Shown: positions 1-11,755 of the stretch, piece after piece
Layout of the letters: each line of letters opens with the position of its first letter
Numbering within the stretch: position 1 is the first letter of the stretch
From: Camarhynchus parvulus
Lineage: Eukaryota > Chordata > Aves > Passeriformes > Thraupidae
Direction: 5' to 3'
DNA length: 64,000 bases
NCBI RefSeq assembly: GCF_901933205.1
Contig: NC_044573.1
Coordinates: forward strand, 85,704,546 to 85,768,545
Translations under genes and position numbers: made by a program
The notes under the pieces: generated by a model
Database searches by the model: none
Seen by the model: only the letters and a program-made list of their open reading frames with translations
Told to the model about the DNA's origin: nothing

Positions 1-619
1 CCATATTGCAAGCTCATTAATCATTAAAAACCAATTGTGTAATATTCATGCAATACTGCTATGAAGTGGTGCTGGGTACTATTTCATCAACATCCAGTTC
101 TGATTTCATCTGTGCTTTTTTCACCTGTTTCCTCAAAAATCTGCCAAACTCAATACTGTTGACCCTGCTTTTTTATTATTTATAATTTTTATTACTGAAG
201 TGTCTGAATGTTTCAAACATGGGGCTCCCTGTTGTGTTAGGTGCAGTATACACAACTAGTAAATAACAGCCTGCTCACAAAGAGGTTATTACAAAATTGA
301 ACATTAGCATCCAGGAAGAGCTTTCCTGAAGCTATGGAAACAACAGAAGAAATTATAGGTGTTAGAAGAAACAAAAAGATAATACAGAGAATTAATACTG
401 GATTTTCTCACAGGGTATTTATGTGGAACAAAAAAGGGCAAATTTAGACATGAATATATGGAATTAGCAGGAGTATACTTATGACATATGACCAAACAGC
501 TGCAATCAGGATCTCTAGTACTGGAATGAGAACAGTCTGTTGGTTGAAGCTGAAGAGACAAAAGGACAATTGAAAACATAGCAGAGAACATTTTGAAGAG
601 TTGTAGAAAAATCAGGGTT
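1..619. other. AT-rich unique DNA, no gene seen
   Basis: Single-copy-looking AT-rich sequence. No repeat, RNA gene or convincing reading frame was recognised. The last ~20 bases run into the T-rich start of the neighbouring LTR, so the right edge is approximate. Confidence 0.6.
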
Positions 620-1450
620 TTTTTTATTTAAACAATTAGGGCACAAACTTCTGTGGAACAGCAGCTTGGAGAGAGGAGTGAGAGTTATATGTGAGAAATA
701 CTTTGCAGACACCAAGATCCAAGGTGAAGAAGAGGGAGGAGGTGATCTAGACAGTGGAGCAGAGATTCCTCCGCAACTCATGATGAAGACTGCCACATGG
801 GGATCCACAGTGAAGCAGATAACCACCCTGAAACTGTAGCCCTTGGAAAGCCAGTGCGGGAGTACGGTCCTGGCAGGAAACTGCAGTCTGCAGAAAGACA
901 TTTGCAGGAGCAGGTTTTGCTGACAGGACTTGGGATGCCCTGGGGAATTCTGTTCCTGAAGGACTGCATCCCAAGGGAGGGACTCATTCTGGAACCTTTC
1001 TTGAGGAAAATGCCCATGGAGAAGTTCATGAAGAGCCATATCCTGTGGGTGAGACCCCATGCTGGAGTAGGCAAAGAACATGAGGAGAAAGAAGCAGCAG
1101 AGTTATGAACTGACTGCAACCCCCATTCCCCATCTCCCTGCATTGCTGGCAGAGAGGATATAGAGGATTTGGGGGCAAAGTTGAGCCCAGGAAGAAGGTA
1201 GGGGTGGGAGAAAGTTGTTTCTATGTTTGTTCTTTTTTTCCATTATCCTATTCAGTTATTTACTGATAATAAATTAAACTGATTCCCTTAAACTGGGTCT
1301 GTTGTGCCTGTTATGGTATTTGGAGGGTGATCTCTCTGTCCTTATCTCAACCCACAAGCTTTTCAATGTATTTTCATGCATCCTATTTAGAAGGGGAGTA
1401 GTAGAGCAGCTTGGTGAGCAGCTAATGGCCAGCCATGGTCAGCCACAACA
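620..1450 (+). mobile_element. Avian ERV LTR, 5'-truncated (copy A)
   Basis: Solo retroviral LTR, one of four copies of one avian LTR group here (others at 22503-23595, 33541-34492 and 53950-55051). Seen directly: a TATA-like tatttaaa at 625-632, the family's purine block with gagaggagtgag near 668, the middle section of repeated 'ctgcatccca.. / gaaggactgc' units (850-1100), an AATAAA at 1268-1273, and the family's 3' end with gtagagcagcttggtg and a terminal cacaaca at 1444-1450. The 5' U3 block found in the other copies (ggcttctgtgagaa) is missing, so the element is truncated at its 5' end. No primer-binding site or internal retroviral genes follow it. The open frames of up to 188 codons inside it, on both strands, are LTR shadows and not genes. 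Superfamily is uncertain; ERVL-like is my guess. Confidence 0.85.
1268..1273 (+). promoter_or_regulatory. LTR polyadenylation signal
   Basis: AATAAA in the position where this LTR group carries its poly(A) signal, followed ~30 bases later by the GT-rich gtctgttgtgcctgtta. Relic of a retroviral LTR; present activity unknown. Confidence 0.6.
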
Positions 1451-4400
1451 TCCAGACTTAATCCTACACTAGGTAAGTAGCAACCTTCATCAATCCTAGA
1501 ACGAACAATGCAGCTATGTTAGTCTTTCATTGCAGTACTGCCTTTAGTTTGATTATTGTAGACCATCTGATCAGAAAATAACCTGACTCCACTGATTCAC
1601 ACATGCTATTTTTCATCTGGAATGTTGTAACTCCCTATATGTGCACATAACATCTTTAACCCTTAGGAAATTCCAACCAGTGTAAAATACTCCAGCACTG
1701 TTTCTCTTCAGCATAAGCTACCACAAACATTATCAAGTTTATCTTTTCTGTGTTATTTTGTCCTCTCACAGATTATAGAATCAATTCAAGGTCTTTGTTC
1801 TTATCATAAGAGCTCTCCATGACCTGGCCAAGGCTATCTAACACAGCAAGTAAAATCTCCAGGACAAACACCATTTTTCTGGTACAGTGAAAATTTGTAC
1901 AGTGAAGAGGATTATTTGTGTGGAAAGCAGAATTTTACACTGGCTGATAAGACTGTGGAGTAAACTCTCTAGAAACTTCAAATTTCCCCGGTCCCAGTGC
2001 CTTCACACAAGTTATCATGTTACTTGTATAACCTAAACAGTTTCTGTATATTCAAAACACCTGCTTCTACATGAAAGCTGCTAGAGGACTGTCTTTGTGG
2101 CTGAATAATTTAAGGGAAAAGAGAAGGATGTACAAACATTCTCATGGGCAGGTAATTTTCCAGTGAGGTTTAGACCTTTCATTTTAAATTTTGAGTTCCT
2201 GCACCTAATATTACTGCAATATCTACAAGATTTTGACACTGAATGGTAAGATATATATGGTAGATACAACTGGCCTGATATTATGCACTGTTAATGTTAT
2301 TAATGCTTTCCAAAAGAACTTCTACTTAGATCTTAAATATGTAAGATGAAAGTCATATCACAGAACAATTGTGTGATTGTTTCAGCTGGATATTAGACTG
2401 CAAACTTAGATTGACTCTAATGCTCTTGTGTTTTGAAGTTCAGAGTTCTGTGACAATCCTTATTAAGCCCCAACTATATACACCTACATTTTATCTGCAA
2501 ACAGTGGAGTATTGCATCCTAGTAATGATTATTTTAAAAGTAATTTTTTTTAAAAATCACAAAGTATTGATTATTTTGGGTGGGGTTTTTTTTGGAAATA
2601 ACTTATGTTCCACCACATATGTTATAGAAAACCAGATCCTTTTAGTGGTAGGACAACCGAAATATGAGCAGAGTATATTGCTCAATGAACTTTTGAGAGG
2701 TGAAGTAGAGATTGAATTCTAGAGATGACTGGTAAAAAGTAGCTAACCAGACTGAAAGACAATAGTTCAACACAGGAGTTAAGCAGATATCTGATGTTTA
2801 TTTTAATGGATTTGCATACAGACTTTGTTTGCATTCTAATCCCAAGACAGCAAAAATGCTTACTTATATGCTTAGAGAATGTATTTGCTTAAGATAGTAA
2901 TGTGTGCAACTAAAAACCTTGATATTACATGCTCAGAATTAAGCCTGTGCTCAAATCTTTTTGCTGCAGGCTTTTTTAGAAGGGAATATAGGAGTTTTGC
3001 ACAAAAATGAAAACAAATAAATTTGTAATACTCTGATACTTCCAGCAAAATTATTGCAGAAATTTTAAATTCTAAACATTATGAGTTCGGCTGCCAGTAT
3101 CTCTAAGCATAGGTTAGGATGTCAAATTTTTTTGCACACATGGGTCTTATGTAAGCATTGATTATTGTATTAATAAAAATATAATGTCTATGAAGATTCA
3201 GTGACTGTAGCAGAGTACAGAGCAGTTTTGTGACAAACTATTGCTAACTGAAACCATCTGCTAACAGTATTGTATACTATAAACCATTTTTAATGAATCC
3301 CAGCTGGTTTATTTAATCTCACAAATACAGTGAAGATTATTCATGGCTTCTGGGAGGCTGGTTATCAGATAATATATTTGAGGGATTTTATGGCCTCTTT
3401 CAATAATTCTACTGACAAGGCCTTGGGAGAATTAGTGGACAAATTCACCTGAAGAGCTATTGTTGTTCTTGAGTGTTCTGTTTCTCTAGAAAGCACTTCC
3501 TCAAATTTACTGCAGTAAATTTCTTATAAATAATCTGATTTATTTTCAAGCAATCTTGATAACATTGTTCCTTAAACATTTGTCTACAGCTGGCCCTCAA
3601 CCATAAGTACTTTCAGCATAATCATAAGGCAGTGTGCAACAGCAATTAATGTCTCACCTACTGTTTGACAATTTAGCAGCCTTTATAGTCCCTTAAAGAG
3701 CAATATTTTAAAAATATAGGAAGCTTCAGAATGTAAATTGAAATAAAAATTACAATCTGCCATAGGTAATAGAGGCCAGCAAATGGAATCTTCCTTTCCT
3801 TGACAAAATTATTGTTCACTTTTCACTTTGATCAGAACCAATTTAGGGATAAAGCAGTGCAAAAAGTCGTGAGTCTCAGTTTGACTCATGCCTCCTTAGA
3901 GCTTTTTTATGGGTCCTGGGGCACTGTGAATTATGTCTAGGCATGCTATAGAGACAGAGAAGTCTTTAGTGACGACAGGCACTCTCTATCAGAAAAACCT
4001 CATTTGGAGTATGAACTATAATATCACATGGTCTACAAGTGGCCTCTGCCATCTTCTGTTGTCTGTTCTTATCCTCTTCTATTCAGCAGGTGATACCTAA
4101 GGCAAACTGGGAAAAAGTTTCCAAAAGTGTCATGCTGGGCTTTCACTAAGAGAAGAAATAAAGCCACAGAAATGTGCTGTTCACAAAATATTTCACATTC
4201 TATTAAATTCTGGACCCAACCCATATTTTTGAGTTGCTTGACCAAACACTTGGTTTAAAAGCAGATTAATTCAATTTTAGTATGTCCTGGTTCTTGACCC
4301 AGAGGCTACAGAGTTTTTTTATTTGCATGAAGTTTCAGAAGTATTATTATTTCAGCTACCTTTTAATTTCTGTAAGTATGAGCTTATTTCCACTTTTGAG

Positions 4401-7383
4401 TTATTTTTCTTTTGGAGTAAATAGACCATAAAGGCAGCATGAGGAAAAACCAATATATACACTGTGAAAAGAAAGAAATTACCTTTCAGCGAAAAAAGTT
4501 AAAACACTTGCACCACCAGTTTTAAAAGATCAGTGATGAGAAACCAAGTAAAAAGAATAGTTAAGCAATGCTCCATGGGTACAGTGATGGTAGCAATACT
4601 CTACACAGTAAGGAAATCGGTACAACTTACTGGTGATCTGAAAGGGAGACTGTAGAGAGTCATCAAGGTATCTTACAGCCTGCAGAGAGTGAGTGGCACA
4701 GTACATATTTGAAAAGAGTGAATGTGTCAAAAGTCTGGTGGATGATGCTCCCCTGTGCACTGTGTTACAGAGAGTGATGAAAAACCCCGAAGTCATTCTC
4801 TCTTTGACCTTAAGAGAATTTTTTTTTCTAAGTAGAAAAGAATAAATTGATAGGTCTCAATAATCTAATAAATTTGTGTAAGCATAAACTGCTTAAACAG
4901 CAGTAGATAGAGATGTTTATGCACAGCTGGCATGGGAGAGGGTATTTGAATTTTTGTAGTTGTTGCTGTACCAATTTGGCTCACCATTTTCACAGTATAG
5001 TGATTTTCATAGCTGGAATAGTGGAATATACACTAACCTTAATTCACAGCAAATATTAAATAAAAAATATAAAGGTTCCTTATGGAACAGAAAAGCTTAA
5101 ATAATAGAGGTGCTGTGATGCAGTTCCTGAGCTGTGGAAAACCTTCCTTGTCTTTTATACATCTAGGTTATGAAGAGAAATCTCATCAGGTCTAGCTGGG
5201 AAATGAGCTAAATGTAAATTACAATGTCTGCCTTTTTTAAGAAAGCTGCAGGCATGTGCAAACCAGACGTCGGGAGAAAGATGCTCAGAAACAGCTAGCA
5301 AGATACTTTGGGCTATAACCTCATAAGAAGTTAGGAAATAAAAAATACTGGACAATTCTCTGGACAGAAAAAAAGCCTTGAAATTATGAATAATGGTCCT
5401 TTTCCTATTTAGTTCTTGCTACCTTCAGGTTTTTATGACCTTTTGCAGCAGCACGCAAAACACATACCTGGCGATCACTTATTCATCACTTGCTCCCAAG
5501 CAACTTGTAAACCAGCAGACAAACAGATAAGAAACTGATCACTGGAAATCAGGCAAACAATCAATCATTTTTTCTCTCTAGATGTAGGGGTGCAAAGAAA
5601 AATTATGCAATGAAACTTCAGCAGGAAAAGGGCTACTTGCAGTCTCTCCCTGACTAGGTACCTTTTTCCTGCCTTGGCAAGCATGGATTACAGAGGAAGA
5701 ATTACAGAGAAATATTTCTTCTAGTACTATTCCACATCAAGAATGTCTTAATATTAGACACAAGTTGTGGGCTTTTTAACTTTTCCTTGACAAAAGTACT
5801 AGGGATGAGGAAGTGGGGGAAGAGAATGAGAGAGCACTAACCCAGAAAGGATTAGGGGGTTAAGATTTGTCAGAGATGCTCAAAATTAAATCATCTGATC
5901 CTATTCTTACCAAGAATTTAAATCTTCCCCCAGGTGAATGTCATAGGCTGTCACTAGTTCTTGATTTGAGAAGGAAAATATAGCCAGCATAATTGACAAT
6001 TTCGTGATCCATAGAGGTAAGAAAGTTTTAAATTACTTTTTTTTAAAAGACAAGAAATTTATTTAATTGAAAAACACTTTTATAAAATCTGAAATGTCTT
6101 GGTCTTCTAATAATCACTTTTTTTCTACTAAACTCAATCACTACTTAAAATCTTCACCACAAACTGTATCCACTTTTGTGAGTCTTACTCTGTGTGGTCT
6201 TTCAGATTCTTTATTTATCTTTAAATCACTACCCTTCTTTATTTCTATTCTCCTCTCTTTCCATGTCACTATATGTATTTTGTGCAAAATACTAATTTTT
6301 TAAAGTGAGAGCATTAGTGTTTCTTGCTTCTTAGTCTTGTGCCCAATCCTGAGGTGCTGTGTGCATGTCAATATGTCTTTGTAAGAGCAAATGTCATCAT
6401 TCTTCTCTGTCAAGGGAAGTATATAGCTAAGGGTAGTAAATAGGTAAATACTGTATGATAAGGAGACGGATAATGTAGAGACAGCAATGTTACTGTGCTC
6501 CTGTAGATACATAAAGTGGGTTTTTTTACAATATTACATATGCACTTACAACTTTAGCATTTACTTTCTTCTAAAAAACTTTCTAGAGGTTAGTAGTTCT
6601 CATTATGTATTGAAATAAATCACCACAACTCTTGACAGAAAAAAAATCAAAATCCTTTTTTTAGCTCCTCCATTTCCATAGGAAAAAAAAAAAAGAAATA
6701 AGCAGTCAGGAAACACAGCAGAGTTACATAAGTATGGATGTTGATTTTGCTAAAGTCAATGCCACTTAGTTTTCCAATAGAGGAAATGGCTGGAATCATG
6801 TCAGTGGACAGAGCAGTAGCTGCCTTTTCTGAGGCAAAACATTGCACTCACCTGGGGCCAGGTTTTTTGGCTAAAACCATATTTACCTGTCAGGATCAGA
6901 AGATAATCCTGAAAGACAGCATGGGCAACATGGGATGGGACATAGGACTACAGACAGAGTTTTTCTACAGATGCTGGTAGCGCTACCACATACTTGCAAT
7001 GTGAGTTGGGAACTACTTTGTTCTGCAAATTATTTCTGACACCAATTTATGGAGTCTTTAGGAGGAAAGAACTGGCTGTCATTAAACATACTGAATGCTG
7101 GCAGTAGAAAAGCAGATATGAATTTATCAGAAGGACTGATATTTCCCATGAGCAGTCAAGCACGCACCTCAAAAACTTCACTGAGATAATAGGTGTTGCT
7201 GCCAACTCAAGGCTCTCTGGGAATTTCTAATGGCAAAGATCTAAGCTTTGTGTTTCTGGCTGATGGACTGCTGGAGAAACCGACCACACAAGTGAGTGTC
7301 ACCCAGAACTTTATAACTCCTGAGAAGGAAACAGCCTCTGATGGGAAAGAGCAAACCAACTGCAGGATACTCGAGGAGGACTT
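1451..7383. other. Unique AT-rich intergenic DNA
   Basis: About 5.9 kb with no recognisable mobile element, RNA gene or gene-like frame. The longest open frames are 62-117 codons, scattered on both strands, with no domain and no exon-like chain. There are only short homopolymers (for example A-rich at 6680-6695). The last ~200 bases (7190-7380) are slightly less AT-rich but were not identified. Confidence 0.6.
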
Positions 7384-7423
7384 TGTTGTGTGTAGAATTT
7401 TGTTGTATTATACAGGTTTACAA

Positions 7424-7505
7424 CAATACTTCTACATTAAAGCAATACATTATAACAGTATACACAATACTTCTATATTACAGCAATACATTACAACTTA
7501 TAACA
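7424..7505 (-). repeat. Two-copy 41-bp tandem repeat in LTR K1
   Basis: Two degenerate units begin caatacttct at 7424 and 7465, period 41 bp. A looser third relative lies at about 7744-7810 (tacagcaatact). The array sits near the 3' end of the minus-strand LTR. Confidence 0.7.
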
Positions 7506-7935
7506 GTTAGATGCTGTAGTAATGTATCTCTTCTTGTCGAGGCGGTCATAACACAAAGCAGAGACCTCAAATGTCCCATAAACAAAGACTTCAAATGTCC
7601 CATTATGACTAGTTGGTGGCTCACCTACTTCCAGGTGTCTTGATTGGAGAAAATCGGGTCCAGACCTCCTTGTGGCTTCCACCTGCCACTCTCAGCTTCA
7701 CCAACTCCGCCACCTCCCCCACTCCATCCCAGTGGGTCACAGTTGCCCTATACACTTTACAGCAATACTACTACACTACAGTAAACATTACAACTATATT
7801 TATATATTACAGTGTCCATCCCCTCCAGGGGCTTTTTCTGAAGCACACAGCCAGAAGCATCTGCAGCTAATCCAGCAGCAATCCAATGAAGGATATTGCT
7901 GCTAAATTGCTACAGAGCCCTGGCATGTCCACAGG

Positions 7936-8060
7936 CTTCAGAGTCCATCCTCTTAGGATTCTCCAACCCTCTCCTGGGGTCTATCCTCTTCTGGGAGCTT
8001 CAGAGTCCATCCTCTCCAGGGATTCTCCAACCCTTTCCTGCAGTGTACCCTCCAGGGGTC
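7936..8060 (-). repeat. Two-copy ~62-bp tandem repeat in LTR K1
   Basis: Units start with cttcagagtccatcctc at 7936 and 7998; each then continues ggattctccaaccct and tctatcctcttctggga with a few indels. Shorter duplications (gcagtctttctcct twice, gcagccttctcct twice) follow up to 8255. On the LTR strand this is the transcribed region just after the TATA box. Confidence 0.7.
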
Positions 8061-8274
8061 TATCCTCTTCTGGGATTATTCATCCCCTCTAGGGGAACTT
8101 ACCATCTTCTCCTGGGACTCTCCTGGTCCTCACAGCAGCCATCTCTGGGACTCTCCTAGTCCTCTCAGCAGCCTTCTCCTGGTTCTTGCAGTCTTTCTCC
8201 TGCAGTCTTTCTCCTACTTCTTGCAGCAGCCTTCTCCTGCAATCTTCTGATTCTTACAGCCTTCTGACTCCACC

Positions 8275-8282
8275 CTTTTATG
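8275..8282 (-). promoter_or_regulatory. TATA box of LTR K1
   Basis: Reads cataaaag on the minus strand, followed by ggtggagtc. The related LTR has tataaaag followed by agaggagtc at the equivalent place (35666-35673). Conservation of the box and its downstream sequence between two copies supports it as the ancestral retroviral core promoter. Activity today is not known. Confidence 0.65.
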
Positions 8283-8363
8283 CCACTTGTTCTTAATTTA
8301 CAGGTGTGTATGCCACTTGTTCTTAATTGGTTACAGGTGTGTATGCCACTTGTTCTTAATTGG
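8281..8363 (-). repeat. Triple U3 direct repeat upstream of the TATA box
   Basis: Three units begin tgccacttgttcttaatt at 8281, 8311 and 8344 (spacings 30 and 33 bp). On the LTR strand each unit reads aattaagaacaagtggca, and cacacctgta lies between units. Each spacer contains an E-box-type CACCTG and each unit an AGAACA hexamer. The related LTR at 35525-35831 has only one such unit. Arrays in this position act as enhancers in many retroviral LTRs; that function is inferred here. Confidence 0.8.
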
Positions 8364-8426
8364 CCCCAGCTGCAACTTACTGGGGGATAAGATTACATAC
8401 GGTGCCCCCTTACAATTCTGCCTACA

Positions 8427-10749
8427 GAATTTGTCCTGGGATATTTCAAAAGAATTGTGAGAATGTGCAAAGCTTATTACACACTGTAAAGGGCAATGCC
8501 AGGGAAAGGGGAACCTTACAGCAGATCAGGGAGCAACAAATGCAGGAAATTAGAGGGGAAAGAGTAAGAATCTATTTGCGTGCATATAAGCTGATCACTG
8601 CTCTTGTTTGCCTAAGTCTTGCACTTAATCACCACAGTCTGTCTTATCTTCAAACTTACTAGCCAGTGAGGAGGAAAACAGAGACTGTGGAGATCTAAGG
8701 TAGAGTTGGGACAGGAGACATTGGGACTGTGCCTGGATTCCGGACAGACTCAAGGCCTGGGATAGGATTTGAAGGATTTGCAGATGTGCATGCTTGCAGA
8801 TAATAAAGTGCAGGGATACACATATACATATCTGTAGCCATATCTATACTGATATATCTTTCACTGAAGTATGAAGTGCTTCACTAGTGGCCTTGATTTA
8901 ACAGAACAGGAAGGAGAAATCCCCTGGGTCTTAACAAAAATACTCTTCTTTATTCATCATTTTGTAAAAAAATGGATCAAAATACTTCAGAGTATGTATA
9001 AATGAGGTTGTATGGTAATGCAATAGATAAAGACAAAGGCATAATTTCTCTTAATACATATTTTTAATATAAATAACAATTGCAGCCTGTCATGCCAACT
9101 GACTTCAATGCCTCTGTTTTGCTTTGAGCCTGAGGCAATAACAGCTTTGCTTCAGAGGAGTAGTCCCTCTGTGTGTCCAGCCACTGGGCTTCATGGCACC
9201 TTATTGTTCATCTGTTCTTTCCCTTGTACTCCACTGTGGCTCCTTGGAGGCCCACATGGCACAGCTGCTTTCTGAGCCACTTGAATTCCTCAAACCAGAG
9301 CCTAGGAACTGGGCAAATTTGAAAAACCCAAATCTGATGAAGGGGAGGAAAGGTAAGCAGTAACAATCACTTGTCAGGTTTTCTATTGCCTTGTTTATTT
9401 GCAGATGTTTGTGATTGGAGATTGGCAGTGTCTCTCTACCAAAAAGCATTGTACCACAATGTCTCCAACTTTGCTTTGTTCTGGTGTTTTCAGTAACACA
9501 TCAGACTTGGTGTCTTTGTAATGAAAATAGAGTTCTACTTAATTTAATCATAAAATGGGATAAATGCAAATGGTATTTATGATAAATACGTAAATATGAT
9601 AAATTAGCATATATTTCCCTAAGGACAGGAAGTAGATATTATCAGATCAGATATTAACCCCAAAAATGGGCTTACTAAGCATGTGATTTGATATGCCATA
9701 AGGCATCCATTTAGATGGTGCAAATTGTGTAAATGAAGATAATTATCACTGTAGTTAGCCAGTGATAAGTATCCCTTCAACATCACTTGTTGTATGACAA
9801 GAGTTTTTAATTACTAATAAAAATAATTATTATTTATATATATTATTAGATTATTTTAATTATTGTTTATTGCATATTTTGTTTATATTATGTACCATTA
9901 TATCTCATCATTGTAAAATTTATAATTATTCTTTTACTCACTAGACTTGAAGGGATTTGCTGCTGTGATTTTATTTTAGGCTTTTAATTTACATCTGCTT
10001 TGCAAAAGTGCCAAGAAAATTTACTCATAAAGGAAAAAAGTCCATTAACACCACTCGTCACAATAGTGAACAGTAACAATTATAATACTTACATATTTTA
10101 ATCAGCTGTCAAAGACAACCCATTTAGCCTGAATAACTGCAGTTTGAAAAGAGTACTTTGTTTAAAGTAAAGACAGTCTCTATCAGAAAGATTTCAGACT
10201 ACAAAGTCATAGACAGTTTTTGTTATGAATTTTAATTTGAGCCTTTCTTAAACTACCCAAGACTGAAAGCAAACACTGGAAAATTAAAAACTAAATCAAA
10301 ATGAGCTATAATATGCATCAAATCTCAAGGATCAAAATTGAAATGAAACAGTAGTTTGGCATCTAGGATTCTAAGGGGCTCCTGCCACTACTGATTTAAC
10401 TGTTTATGGCATTGTCTCTGCCAAACATACCTGCTAGTTCAGGTTGGGGATCCCATAGCTGCAGTTGCATACTTTGTAGTCCAGCCTAGCTTTATTCAGC
10501 TTTGCATTTATTCATTGAGCTAAGTTGTACTAATGAGGCTCTCTGACAAAAATCTCTCTGGAGGTAGACACATGTCCTGGAAGAAACACAAGAGACATCA
10601 TTCTGATAATTGCAAAATTTATTCCTAAATATTCAATAGCTGGAGATGCAAAAGACCTTTTGGTTTATCTTGCCAAGCATGGATGTTACTTTGATGAGAT
10701 ATCTGTGGCCTGATCATACAAAATGAGAACTCATTTCTTTAGTATAAGG
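8427..10749. other. Unique AT-rich intergenic DNA
   Basis: No gene or repeat recognised. Two spots stand out: an AATAAA at 8802-8807 in a modestly GC-richer patch (8660-8820), and an extremely AT-rich run at about 9800-9940 made of taatta/ttattatt units. 9120-9430 is more balanced in base composition but contains no supported frame. Confidence 0.55.
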
Positions 10750-11755
10750 TGTTGGGATGCATGTATACTTGCCCACATCAGTTAACCCCAAGAGACACAC
10801 AGCACTTGCACAGAAACAGGCAGCACCAACAGCTTCATCCTGTTTCCCCTCTCTGTCTGAGCAGGATGGAGGTTGATAGGTGGGAATGCACATGCTCACA
10901 GGTGAGCACACACCTACACACAGGTGCAGTGTGGCTTCCACCTGCAGCTGGGCTCAGACACTCAATCTGCCCAGTAACTGCTTCTGGATCCCAGCCCCCC
11001 CAGCTGCTGGTTCCTGGTCATGGGAATCAGGGGAACCACAGCCCCACTCTGCTTGCTCAGATCCTCACACACACAAATATAAGCATGTACAGAGCTGACT
11101 GACACTGTCTCCCAGGAGACCCCAGCAGCACCCACACACTCACTTGAACTCCTGCACTGCAGCCAGACAAGCTCTGGCCCTGGTCCCAGCTGGGGCTGGC
11201 ATGGGGCATCACTCACTGGGGGCTCTCTGGTCACTGGCCCCAGACACACAGTCCAGCCCAGCTGCTGGCACAATCCACCCTTGGCTCAGGCTGATACCAG
11301 CCATCCATGGGCCTTTGCCACCCTTGTGGGGCGTGGCCAGACAAGCTGCTGTTTACACACTTCCAGCTCTGTTTGTCCCCTTGCACCTTTATTTGCTCAC
11401 AGTTGTTCCTCCCCAAATCATCTGAGTCTATCCCCTTCTCCACCTCTGGCTTTTTCCCTAAACATCCCATAGTAAGACTTATGCAATCCCAAAATGCTCT
11501 TCCACAGCATCCCATAACATGTCCAACACCTCTAGGCAGCATGTCCACGGTCTGGAAGGGGATTTGGAGCTGCTCCTCTTGGCCTATCATGATGAGAGGC
11601 ATACCTGGACACTGGGGCTGGGCCTTTCCTGAGACAGCCCTTAGTTTGTGTTCCCACTTGTCCTGTGCTCCTCTGGCCTTGCAGAGATAGGGCTGTGATG
11701 GGCTAATGACTCCCTGGGCTAGGGAGCTGGGACAGTGATGTCTGAGCTGCTCCAT
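10750..11755 (-). other. GC-rich block, probable mobile-element relic of unknown family
   Basis: A roughly 1-kb segment, clearly richer in G and C than the DNA on both sides, with fairly sharp edges. Read on the minus strand its end is catcccaaca (plus strand TGTTGGGATG from 10750), resembling the CAACA ends of the LTRs in this window. It contains an AATAAA-type signal on the minus strand near 11385-11395 (plus strand cacctttatttgctc). A 174-codon minus-strand frame (11231-11755) shows no domain I can name and has a Pro/Gly/Cys/Trp-rich composition typical of translated GC-rich noncoding DNA. No target-site duplication was found. It could be an LTR or internal piece of an endogenous retrovirus, or a non-repeat GC-rich segment. 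I would not call it a gene. Confidence 0.4.

Larger units (their letters stand above)
7384..8426 (-). mobile_element. Solo LTR, ERVK-like, expanded form (copy K1)
   Basis: Minus-strand LTR of about 1.04 kb. Read on the minus strand it starts TGTAGG (at 8426) and ends CAACA (at 7384), the same termini as the 307-bp LTR at 35525-35831. Both share a U3 block containing aatcttatcccccagt followed by agttgcagctgg. A TATA box (cataaaag) lies at 8275-8282, directly downstream of three direct repeats (8281-8363). Downstream are tandem arrays (7936-8060 and 7424-7505). The flanking hexamers ggactt (7378-7383) and gaattt (8427-8432) match at four of six positions, both differences being transitions, so they may be a decayed target-site duplication. 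No polypurine tract or primer-binding site abuts either end, so this is a solo LTR. Assignment to class II (ERVK-like) follows from the 6-bp duplication of the related copy. Confidence 0.8.

Noticed and set aside
515..1143. Open frames of 188, 121, 103 and 75 codons on both strands
   Set aside because: They overlap each other in several frames within LTR copy A. LTRs of this group have few stops because they are GC-richer than their surroundings. No protein motif is visible.
7384..8426. Complete provirus associated with LTR K1
   Set aside because: There is no polypurine tract or primer-binding site beside either end and no gag, pol or env similarity in the flanks.
11231..11755. 174-codon minus-strand frame
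   Set aside because: It follows the limits of the GC-rich block, overlaps other frames on the opposite strand, and has no domain, signal or exon context.
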